From CAADGU01 sp964581605 (lineage in GTDB: Bacteria > Chloroflexota > Anaerolineae > Promineifilales > Promineifilaceae): 42,062 nucleotides of DNA. Shown here one piece after another: positions 30,771 to 39,000 of the stretch (within the stretch, counting starts at the first letter, position 1; every line of letters begins with the position of its first letter). Both the position numbers and the translations under genes were made by a program. Under the pieces are notes generated by a model that saw only the letters and a program-made list of their open reading frames with translations, ran no database searches and had not been told where the DNA came from. The DNA is taken from NCBI GenBank assembly GCA_964581605.1, contig CAZOPF010000048.1, forward strand, positions 1 through 42,062. The letters run 5' to 3'.

Positions 30771-31994
30771 ATGGATATGAACATTTGGGAAAGTTTTCTT
30801 ACCGCGTTAGATAGTTTGCGGGCCAACAAATTGCGCTCGGTGTTAACGATGTTGGGAGTGATTATTGGCGTGGCGGCCGTGATTGCCCTGCTCTCCATCG
30901 GCAACGGCGTGACAGCCTCTGTCACCGGCGAAATTCAGGCCATTGGCACCAATTTGCTCAGTGTCAGCACCAATTTTGACAACAGCGATGGTTTCCAGAC
31001 GCTCAGTATTGATGACGTGGCCGCCTTGTCGGACCCGTTGAATGTGCCGGATGTGCGTGAGGTTTCAGCGGCCGTTGGCGGCACACAGGAAGTCATTGTG
31101 GGCGGCGAATCGTTGCGGACAAATGTATCTGGGGTAACGCCTAACTACTTTGTGGTCAACAATCTGAACGAGTTCCAAAGCGGGGACGGCCTGACGGCCG
31201 CCGACGAGGAAACGCGGGCGCGCGTCGCCGTGTTGGGGTCAGAGGCCGCCGAGACCCTCTTCCCCAACTCCTTCCCCGTCGGCGAATCGGTGCGCATCAA
31301 CGGCGTGAGCTATGAAGTCGTGGGCGTGCTGGCGGCTTCTGGCAGCAACTTTGGCAGTGGCGACAGCGACGTGTACATCCCCCTGAGTACGGCGCTGACG
31401 CGGCTGTATACTGACCGTACCCGCACCGGCGAACGGGCCGTCAACCAGATCATTGTCCAGGCCGCCAGCGAAACGCAAACCGATGCGGCTATCGCCCAGA
31501 TCACGGAAACATTACGCCGGGAGCATGGTATTGTCTATGCGGCCGATGACGATTTCCAGATTTTCAGTCAGGCGGATTTGCTGGAAACGTTCAACACCAT
31601 CACCGCCACGCTGACCGCGTTCCTGGGTTCGATTGCCGGGATTTCGCTGCTGGTGGGGGGCATTGGCATTATGAACATTATGCTGGTGAGCGTGACGGAG
31701 CGGACGCGGGAGATTGGCATTCGCAAAGCAGTGGGGGCGTTGAAACGGGACATTCTGGCGCAATTTTTGTTGGAATCTATGGTGCTGAGCGTGTTGGGCG
31801 GCCTGCTGGGGATTGCGTTGGGCTGGAGCATTGCTCAGATCGCCAGTGTGGCCCTGGATGTGACGACGGTGGTAGATGTGGGTACGATTATGCTGTCTAC
31901 GGGTTTTGCCGCGGCCGTGGGGTTGGTTTTTGGCATTTATCCGGCCTGGCGGGCGGCGGGACTGCGGCCGATTGAGGCGTTGCGGTATGAGTAG
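30771..31994 (+). CDS. MacB/FtsX-type ABC transporter permease
   Basis: 407 residues from the ATG at 30771 (30777 is also possible). It has one N-terminal membrane span (KLRSVLTMLGVIIGVAAVIALLSIG), a MacB periplasmic core domain (about 55-260), and three C-terminal spans. The first of these is ISLLVGGIGIMNIMLVSVTERTREIGIRKAVGA, the hallmark of the family, and the protein ends with PAWRAAGLRPIEALRYE. Together with the ATPase and the two adaptors it forms a MacAB-like complex. No outer-membrane TolC-type gene is near. Confidence 0.94.
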   Translation: MDMNIWESFLTALDSLRANKLRSVLTMLGVIIGVAAVIALLSIGNGVTASVTGEIQAIGTNLLSVSTNFDNSDGFQTLSIDDVAALSDPLNVPDVREVSAAVGGTQEVIVGGESLRTNVSGVTPNYFVVNNLNEFQSGDGLTAADEETRARVAVLGSEAAETLFPNSFPVGESVRINGVSYEVVGVLAASGSNFGSGDSDVYIPLSTALTRLYTDRTRTGERAVNQIIVQAASETQTDAAIAQITETLRREHGIVYAADDDFQIFSQADLLETFNTITATLTAFLGSIAGISLLVGGIGIMNIMLVSVTERTREIGIRKAVGALKRDILAQFLLESMVLSVLGGLLGIALGWSIAQIASVALDVTTVVDVGTIMLSTGFAAAVGLVFGIYPAWRAAGLRPIEALRYE

Positions 31995-32064
31995 ATCCGC
32001 GAAGGGCGCGAAGGCGCATGAAGAGATGCGAACGCGAAGTGAAGTGGCAGCAGATCAAAGCGGA

Positions 32065-32086
32065 GTTCGCATCCTCAGATGCGAAC
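32065..32086. repeat. GCATC-CTCA-GATGC hairpin, copy a
   Basis: GTTCGCATC (32065-32073), loop CTCA, GATGCGAAC (32078-32086). First of four related hairpins around the response regulator gene. Confidence 0.9.
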
Positions 32087-32088
32087 CG

Positions 32089-32110
32089 GTGGGCATCCTC
32101 AGATGCCCAC
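32089..32110. repeat. GCATC-CTCA-GATGC hairpin, copy b
   Basis: GTGGGCATC (32089-32097), loop CTCA, GATGCCCAC (32102-32110), then TCCTCC. The outer stem differs from copy a on both arms, so pairing is kept. The rest of this gap (31995-32189) holds GCGAAGG-type words and no gene. Confidence 0.9.
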
Positions 32111-32189
32111 TCCTCCTATTTCGATCTACTGAGTGTGGGAGACAGGGTATTCGTGTGATTTGGGCTAATCGTGGCCGGAGATCGAGTGG

Positions 32190-32882
32190 GTGAAAGAGCG
32201 AATTTTGGTGGTGGATGATGACCGGGAGGTGGTACGGCTGCTGCGGGCGTATCTGGAGCAGGCGGGCTATGAGGTGTTGGTGGCGTATGATGGCGAGTCG
32301 GCGCTGCATAACCTCCGCCGGGAACAGCCCGATTTGCTGCTGCTGGACCTGATGCTGCCCGACCGGGATGGGGTTGAGATTACGCGGATGGTGCGGGCGG
32401 ATCCGGCGCTCACGGCCGTGCCCATCATCATGCTCACGGCGCGGGTGGATGACACCGACAAGATCGTGGGGTTGGAAATGGGGGCCGATGATTACGTGAC
32501 GAAGCCCTACAACCCGCGGGAGGTGGTGGCGCGGGTGCGTGCCCGGCTGCGCAAACCGGAAGCGTTACGGCCGCAAATTCTCCAGGTGGGCGCGTTGCAA
32601 ATGGACATCGGCCGGCGCGAGGTGACGGTGAATGGTGAAGCGGTCAGCCTGACGGTGACGGAGTTTGAACTGCTGCGGGTGTTGATGGCGCAGGCGGGTT
32701 ATGTGTTTACGCGCAGTGAATTGATTGCCAAAGGGTTGGGCGCGGATTATGAAGGGCTGGATCGCACATTGGACAGCCACATCCGCAACCTGCGCCAGAA
32801 GATTGAACCCAACCCCAAACAGCCGACATTTATTCAAACGGTGCATGGGGTGGGATACAGGTTAGTCAACAACGAGGAGTAA
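32190..32882 (+). CDS. OmpR/PhoB-family response regulator
   Basis: 230 residues with a GTG start. The receiver domain (1-120) has the acidic pair Asp9/Asp10, phosphoacceptor Asp53 (LLLLDLMLPDRDG), a Thr in MLTARVD and the Lys of TKPYNP. The winged-helix DNA-binding domain (about 130-228) contains LTVTEFELLRVLM and the recognition-helix region LDSHIRNLRQKIE, ending with TVHGVGYRL. It is phosphorylated by the kinase encoded next and probably controls the efflux genes upstream. Two inverted repeats lie upstream and two follow it. Confidence 0.95.
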   Translation: MKERILVVDDDREVVRLLRAYLEQAGYEVLVAYDGESALHNLRREQPDLLLLDLMLPDRDGVEITRMVRADPALTAVPIIMLTARVDDTDKIVGLEMGADDYVTKPYNPREVVARVRARLRKPEALRPQILQVGALQMDIGRREVTVNGEAVSLTVTEFELLRVLMAQAGYVFTRSELIAKGLGADYEGLDRTLDSHIRNLRQKIEPNPKQPTFIQTVHGVGYRLVNNEE

Positions 32883-32898
32883 GGCATCCTCAGATGCC
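32883..32898. repeat. GCATC-CTCA-GATGC hairpin, copy c
   Basis: GGCATC (32883-32888), loop CTCA, GATGCC (32893-32898). It starts directly after the response regulator stop codon. Confidence 0.85.
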
Positions 32899-32902
32899 AT
32901 CT

Positions 32903-32924
32903 GTTCGCATCTGAGGATGCGAAC
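32903..32924. repeat. GCATC-CTCA-GATGC hairpin, copy d (inverted)
   Basis: GTTCGCATC (32903-32911), loop TGAG, GATGCGAAC (32916-32924), then TCCTCC. It is the exact reverse complement of copy a. Confidence 0.9.
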
Positions 32925-32939
32925 TCCTCCGATGGAAAT

Positions 32940-34043
32940 ATGATGAATCGTCTTTGGGTGCGATTTAGCCTGATTATCTTAGGGGTGATTTTGTTTGTGA
33001 TCATCACCCCCTTTTTTATGCGTGGCATTATTTACCCGTTGGTAGGGCCGGAGTTGGTGGGGCGGGAGCGATTCTTCCCGGAAGTGCTGGAAACGCTGCC
33101 GCCGGAAACGGCCGAACGGGTGGTGTTATTCATTCTGGCCGATTTAGTCGCCAGCCTGACAGCGTATGTGGTAGTCAGCGCGGCGGCGGCGCTGTTGGTG
33201 GGGGCCTGGGTGGGGCGAACATTGACACGGCCGTTGCAGCAACTGGAACGGGCCGCCAACGCCATCAAAGCTGGGGAGTTGAACCAGAATGTGCCGGCGC
33301 AGGGCAGCCGGGAACTGGTGGCTGTAGCCACGGCCTTCAATGAGATGGCCGCCCAATTGAACCAGGCGGAAACGCTGCGCAAAAACCTGCTGGCGGATGT
33401 GGCCCACGAATTGCGCCACCCCCTTCACATTTTGCAGGGCAACTTGCAGGCGATATTGGATGATGTCTATCCGCTATCGAAAGAGGAGATTGCCCGGCTG
33501 TCTGACCAGAGCCAACATCTGACGCGGCTGGTGCAGGATTTACACGACCTGGCCCAGGCGGAGGCGCATCAGCTTGCTTTGCACCGGCAGGCGATGGAAC
33601 TGGCGGATGTGGTCAAGGAAGCGGTGGCGACGTATCAACCATTGGCACACGGCCGTGACATTGACCTGCATGTGGAACTATTGGGGGCAATTCCTTCTAT
33701 TCAGGGCGACCCGGCACGGCTGCGCCAGGTGATGCTGAACCTGCTGGACAATGCGCTGCGCCACACGCCGGATGGGGGGCAGGTGGCGGTGACGGTGCAA
33801 AAACAGGACGGGTCGCTGGCAGTGCGGGTGCAGGACAACGGCCGTGGCCTCAGCGCGGAGCAGTTGCCGTATGTATTTGACCGCTTCTACAAAGCCGACC
33901 GGGGCCGCGACCAGAGCGGCGCGGGGTTGGGGCTGGCCATTGCCAAAGCGATTGTGGAGGCGCATGGGGGGCGGGTGACGGCCGTGAGCGCCGGGCCAGG
34001 GCAGGGCAGTACATTCAGCTTTGCACTGCCCATCTCGTCTTGA
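32940..34043 (+). CDS. HAMP-containing sensor histidine kinase
   Basis: 367 residues. Membrane spans are at about 8-29 and 63-90, with a short extracytoplasmic loop (about 33 residues) between them. HAMP (RTLTRPLQQLERAANAIKAG) and HisKA (LLADVAHELRHPLHILQGNLQ, phospho-His156) follow. The HATPase_c domain has VMLNLLDNALRHTP, VQDNGRGLS, FYKADRGRDQSGAGLGLAIAKAIVEAHGG. The very small sensor loop is typical of kinases that sense within the membrane or through a partner such as the ABC transporter. It is the cognate kinase of the preceding regulator. Two start Met codons are in tandem (32940 and 32943). Confidence 0.95.
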   Translation: MMNRLWVRFSLIILGVILFVIITPFFMRGIIYPLVGPELVGRERFFPEVLETLPPETAERVVLFILADLVASLTAYVVVSAAAALLVGAWVGRTLTRPLQQLERAANAIKAGELNQNVPAQGSRELVAVATAFNEMAAQLNQAETLRKNLLADVAHELRHPLHILQGNLQAILDDVYPLSKEEIARLSDQSQHLTRLVQDLHDLAQAEAHQLALHRQAMELADVVKEAVATYQPLAHGRDIDLHVELLGAIPSIQGDPARLRQVMLNLLDNALRHTPDGGQVAVTVQKQDGSLAVRVQDNGRGLSAEQLPYVFDRFYKADRGRDQSGAGLGLAIAKAIVEAHGGRVTAVSAGPGQGSTFSFALPISS

Positions 34044-34068
34044 CAAGGTGAAGGGGTGACAGGGTGAC
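34042..34068. repeat. GGTGA-word repeat after the histidine kinase gene
   Basis: Words AAGGTGA, AGGGGTGAC, AGGGTGAC in series. The same words, inverted, fill the gap at 36054-36090. Confidence 0.6.
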
Positions 34069-34138
34069 AAATCACGTTCAATTGTGGGCAATTCTCTGAT
34101 AGAATAGCGGGCAGCTGGCTGTGAAGGAGATAAAAGTT

Positions 34139-34450
34139 ATGACAATAGCCGTAGAATATGCCCATATTACGCAAACGCCCGATATTGCCGGGGGCAAACC
34201 GCGGATAAGCGGCCATCGCATTACCGTAGAAAACGTCGTGATCTGGCATGAACAGATGGGGTACAGTGTAGAAGAGATTGCTTCTCTGTTTCACCTGACC
34301 CTATCCGAAGTTCACTCGGCGATGGCTTACTACTTTGACCATAAAGATGAAGTTGAACGGTCAATAGCCGAAAGCGAAGCCTTTGTAGAGCAGATGCGCC
34401 AACAAACACCGTCTCGCCTGGTGCAACGATTGTATGAGCGAACGAGTTAA
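34139..34450 (+). CDS. DUF433-family antitoxin
   Basis: 103 residues from the ATG at 34139, chosen because AAGGAGA lies 8 bp upstream. A GTG at 34121 would place that site inside the gene. The core ITQTPDIAGGKPRISGHRITVENVV and WHEQMGYSVEEIASLFHLTLSEVHSAMAYYFDH is the DUF433 helix-turn-helix fold, the antitoxin partner of DUF5615 toxins. It should bind DNA and neutralise the next gene's product. It overlaps that gene by 17 bp. Confidence 0.9.
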   Translation: MTIAVEYAHITQTPDIAGGKPRISGHRITVENVVIWHEQMGYSVEEIASLFHLTLSEVHSAMAYYFDHKDEVERSIAESEAFVEQMRQQTPSRLVQRLYERTS

Positions 34451-34766
34451 GTTTTACATGGATGAGCATATTCATCCAGCGATCACGGCCGGTTTGCGTT
34501 TGCGGGGGATTGATGTGCTGACGGCCCAGGATGTACGTATGTTAGGGATACGAGATAGTGAACATCTGGCATTTGCTACCAGGGAAAACCGCGTCTTGTT
34601 TACACATGATGATGATTTTCTCAAGCTACACGCACAAGGGATCCTTCATGCCGGTATCGCCTTTACCCACCAGAAAACTACTATTGGTCGTGCGGTGCGC
34701 GGGTTGGTACTTCTCCACGAAGTTTTATCAGCTGATGACATGGTCAATAGTGTTGAGTTCCTTTGA
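34434..34766 (+). CDS. DUF5615 PIN-like toxin
   Basis: 110 residues. FYMDEHIHPAITAGLRLRGIDVLTAQDVRM carries the first acidic pair of this PIN-like (Mut7-C-related) fold, and FTHDDDFLKLHAQG carries the second acidic cluster. Together they form the metal site of a presumed ribonuclease. It is translated with the DUF433 antitoxin through a 17-bp overlap. Length and motifs are normal, so it is probably intact. Confidence 0.9.
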   Translation: MSERVKFYMDEHIHPAITAGLRLRGIDVLTAQDVRMLGIRDSEHLAFATRENRVLFTHDDDFLKLHAQGILHAGIAFTHQKTTIGRAVRGLVLLHEVLSADDMVNSVEFL

Positions 34767-34835
34767 CTTTATTCTGCTGCCAGATAATACCGAAGCTGAG
34801 AACCAGCCAGGATAATGCCAGCCAGAGCCGCCCAA

Positions 34836-36053
34836 CTAACAGGTCAAACAGGGCATGGCATCGAGTACGGCCGTGCCAAACAACCACAACGACGCCGGAC
34901 GCGAAAAAGGCAAAGTAACCACACCATCAGTTTCATTGACGGCCGTGTGCAGCCGCCCCACAAAATCCTCCCCATGTTTATCCAAAGCTCCCCTTAATTG
35001 AAAAACCACCACTTCTGGTACACCCAACGCCCGACTAAGGCGAGCATCGGCCACCACCTCTTCAAATGTCAGCACCGGTTCCCAGGGAAACCCACCCCCC
35101 ACAATGCCGATCAGGTGAATGGGAGTCCGGTCAGGATAAAGCCGCTCCATACCCCAGATAATCCGCGCTAACAGATAGGGACGCCACGAGGCCGGATAGT
35201 AGGATGTGTAATTCATCACGCTGATGAAACCCCAATTACCCGGCGGGTCAACGGCCGTCTGGAAAAAAGCTGCCAGGTCACTATCCCCATCTAGCTGGTC
35301 GGCGAACAAAAGCCAATTGGCCGTCACTCCTAAAGGTAGATGGGGGCTGGTGTTGTGGAATTCTTGAAGAAATAAACCCATCTCATCACTGGCTGTTTGC
35401 AGAGCAGCCGAAGTTGCGGCTGGAAACGCATAACGTGCGGCGCGTGGTGATTCGGCGTCGCCAATCACGCCACGTACATTTGGCAACTGGGCTGATTGCA
35501 GAAACACGGCCGTTGCCGCCACACTTTCCAGCCATTCCTCATAAACCGGCAGCGACAGAAAATCGGAAGCCAGCACAAACAATATCACCGGAATCCGGTA
35601 CACCGCCAATTGATTCACCAGATTGACCAGATAATCCTGCTCCTCAACTGTCAAAGGCAGCGGTACATGGATAATCAGGGTAGACTGTGCATCGGCGAGG
35701 TCGTTTAATAATCCCTCTGGCAATCGTTCCATGCGGCCAGGAAACCAAAATGAGAGGGGTAACGATGGTGTCTTCTCTAGGGACAATGTTTGGGTAGGCG
35801 TCAGGCTATTGTAACCAACCAGCAACCAGACCAGGAGAAACCCATAAACCAATTTGAGAAACCTGTTTCGGGAAAAACGAAGGCCATATGGCAAAAGCAA
35901 CAACACAAGAAACAAGAGTAAGGGCACATGCCATAGCCAGTCAAACAGTGGGGCTCCCATCTGTATAGTTGCCCAAAGAGCATACCCCCCTACATAAACA
36001 ACCCCACCCATAAACAATAGCACCAACCACCGCCCCGCAAACGCTCTTTTCAC
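34836..36053 (-). CDS. Membrane-anchored protein with a glycosidase-like extracytoplasmic domain, unknown function
   Basis: 405 residues. Three hydrophobic segments lie in the first 100 residues (LVLLFMGGVVYVGGYALWATI, VPLLLFLVLLLLPYGL, LVYGFLLVWLLVGYNSL). A soluble domain of about 300 residues with alternating strands and helices follows (VIGDAESPR, GFISVMNYTSYYP, VPEVVVFQLRGALDKHG). The order of blocks suggests a TIM-barrel of glycoside-hydrolase type, but I cannot name a family or catalytic pair with confidence. The start is GTG at 36053, inside a GGTGA-word array. It lies 28 bp downstream of the propeller-AAA gene, so the two are likely one operon and may act together at the membrane. Confidence 0.7.
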   Translation of the reverse strand: MKRAFAGRWLVLLFMGGVVYVGGYALWATIQMGAPLFDWLWHVPLLLFLVLLLLPYGLRFSRNRFLKLVYGFLLVWLLVGYNSLTPTQTLSLEKTPSLPLSFWFPGRMERLPEGLLNDLADAQSTLIIHVPLPLTVEEQDYLVNLVNQLAVYRIPVILFVLASDFLSLPVYEEWLESVAATAVFLQSAQLPNVRGVIGDAESPRAARYAFPAATSAALQTASDEMGLFLQEFHNTSPHLPLGVTANWLLFADQLDGDSDLAAFFQTAVDPPGNWGFISVMNYTSYYPASWRPYLLARIIWGMERLYPDRTPIHLIGIVGGGFPWEPVLTFEEVVADARLSRALGVPEVVVFQLRGALDKHGEDFVGRLHTAVNETDGVVTLPFSRPASLWLFGTAVLDAMPCLTC

Positions 36054-36090
36054 CTGTTCACCCTGTCACCCCCTCACCTTTTCACCCCTT
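36054..36090. repeat. GGTGA-word repeat joining two minus-strand genes
   Basis: On the minus strand: AGGGGTGAAAAGGTGAGG, then GGGTGACAGGGTGAACAGGTG. The array contains the stop codon of the 1686-residue gene and reaches the GTG start of the next gene. Confidence 0.7.
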
Positions 36091-39000
36091 TATCTGCTTC
36101 ACCCGCTGCTGGCCGTTTTGGGCAGCGCCGTTGGTGGGGGCGGGTTGGGGCGCATCCTGGGTGTGGAGTTTGCTCAGGCTCTTTTGGCGGGCCACCCAGA
36201 GGCCAACCAGCCCCAGACGCAGTTCATATTGCACCGTCGCCCCCTCGCGCACTTCGCGCATGATTTCGCGGGCGACCAGGGTGTTGAGCGCGGCCGTGAC
36301 CTCCGCCGGTTGCAGGTGAATGCCATACGGTTCCAGGAATTGCACAAACTCTTGGGGGCGGAAGGGGGACGGCCGTTCGGGCATGTGGGCGACGGCCGTT
36401 AAAATTGCCCGTTCTGTAAAAGATGACCGCTGCCACAAAAAGGCAAAATGGACTTCGCCCAATGTCAGCATCTCGTCCAGGGCCGCATTCACGTCGGAAA
36501 TGGTCACATACCCCTTACGCTGGTTGTTAGCCTGCTGCACCAGCGTATAACAGACCAGTTGCAAGAAGTAGGGATGCCCGGCGGTGACGCGCAAAATTTT
36601 GTCCAGCGCCAGGTCATCATACACCAGATGGGGGGCCACCGGCTCGGTAATGAGGCGGGTGGCGCTCTCTTCACGCAGGTAGGTGATACGCTGGTAAAGG
36701 GCGATGTTGAACAGCACCGACCAGTAATCAGCGCTCATCTCTTCCAGCCGCCGCGTGCCCACAAAGACGAAACTCAGCCCGTCGCTGTGCTGCATCAGGT
36801 GACGCAGGAAGTTGAAAAAGGTGGGCGGCAAAATGCCATCGTCCACCAGATGCTCAAACACTTCAAATTCATCAAACACCAGCAATAAGGTGGATTCCGG
36901 CGGCAGCAGCTTCCGGGCGGTGGGCAAAAAATGGCGTTGCAACAGTCCGGCGGGGTCAATTTCCCAGGCGTTCATGGGGGGGACGGCCAGTTCCAGATCG
37001 CGGGCGGCCAGGGCATCGGCAATAAGCCAGGCCAGGTCATGGAAAAGGGCGGCCATGCCGGGCACCACGCCCAACGACTGGCAATCAATATAGACGGGAA
37101 CCAGGTGGGGCGGCAAATGTTGTTCCAGATTGAGCAGGGCGCTGGTTTTGCCGGTACGCCGCTGGCCGATGAGGATGAGGACGTTGCGCTGTGACCAGCC
37201 ACCGGCGTTTTCGGCAATGAAGTCAAAGAGCCATGCACGGCCGTAAAAAACCGTACTGTTCTGGCGCAAAGGCGTTCCCGGCCGGTACGGGTTGGGGATA
37301 GGCGTAAATTCGTGGGGCGGCGTCAAAACGGAAACCCGGTCGCCAAACGCCACGTGTCGGTCACTCTGGTGGCGGTCATCAAATGAGACGGTCAGTTCAA
37401 CCCGAAAACGGTCAATGACCTCTGGCCGAATATCAAAGGCAACAGGGTGCGTCTGGCCCGGCGGCAAGAAGGGAATGGTTTCGGGCAGGCCCGTGTAAGC
37501 GTAGGCCGGGTCATCTTTCAGGACGGCCATGATATTTTCGGCGGCGGCACGGCCGTAATTGGTGATCTCAAATGTAATCTGGCTGGCTGTATGGGGCACA
37601 ATTCGCCGTGTTTTCAACCGGATGACCAGTTCGGCACGCCCTTCTAGCTCTTCCATGGCGGCCGTCACCAACCCGCCCCATCGTTCAGCCAGCGCCAATG
37701 CCAACGGTTTTTCCAGTGCCTCATCATAATCATGCAAATCCTGGCGCACGGCCGCCAGCTGCTGGGCTGCTTCATGCAAATAAACCAGCCGGTCGTCTGG
37801 CCGTTCCACCCGCTCCCCATCGCGGATGGTGGTAAGCGCTGGTAGGAGGGCGTGCAGGGCAGGCGACCAATAGTCCCAGCCAGCCAACGATTGCAACAAC
37901 TGGTGAAGCTGCGGCCATTTCAAACTCAATTCCGTCAGCGTAGGCGCCGTCAGCAGCCCGCCGCCGGATTGAAATAACAGCTGCCAGCGCTCCAATGCCT
38001 GCCAGCGTGGTTCCAGTTGGGCGGCTTTAGCCAATGCCCCGGAAATAAGCGGCAATCCGGCCTGGGGGCGGTCGGCCAGCAAAAAGAGGCCATCGGCCAG
38101 GCCGCTCACCAGTTCATCGTTGCGCTGCCGCGCCAGGCCAGAGAGCGCCAGCAAGAAGTCTGGCGAGCCGTGTGTGCTGACATACCGGTTTTCCAGGCGT
38201 ACCAATGTTTCGGCCGGCCAATGCTTTAACCGCCAATAAAAACGGCGGGTGCGCATGGCCGGGGATTGTATCTGGCGCACACCTACCAGAAGGACAATGC
38301 CGCCTAATACGGCCGCCAGCAGCGAAATGGCGGTGGAATTGGTGGGCGGCAGCAAAGGGGCCAGGGGCAGCGGCCCGGTCGGCGGGTAGATATAACCAGC
38401 GTGAGAGTCGTCATTGTAATAGATGCGATAATGCACCCCGTCGGCCGAGGCCAGGGGGTTGACCAGGTTCCAGACCATTGGCCCGTTACCGTTGCTCAAC
38501 ACCGCTTCGCGGGAGGCGACCCATTCACCTGTTTCTGGCTCTTGAATGTCTAACCGCAGGCGGACGCTGTCATTCTCGGCATCCATAACGGAGATGCTAA
38601 AGCCATATTGGCCGGGGTTGACTTCGGTGGTTGGGTTTGTGAGCAGGGGCGGGTGGTTTTCCTGGGTGTTAAAAAGCTGCACCTCGCCATTTTCCGTGAC
38701 AACCAGCAGATCGGAACGGTTTTCCTGGCCGCGCCGCAGGGCCGTAAGGGCAAAGACGCCGCTGGTCAGGTTGAGTTCGCCCAGGTATTGCGGTTTGGGC
38801 GGGATGTTGCTGAAAAGGCGAACACGGCCGTCGGCGTCCCCCACCGCAAATTCGGCCAGCCGGTTGCCATCCAGATCGCCCCAGTACATTGCTGTTAGAT
38901 CGTTCAGGCCGGTTAGCGTCCAGATCATTTCTGGTTTGTTATCTTGCACCGAGAGGCGTTGTAGTTCGTTGTTATCTGTGGCAATGAGGAAGGATTCAAC

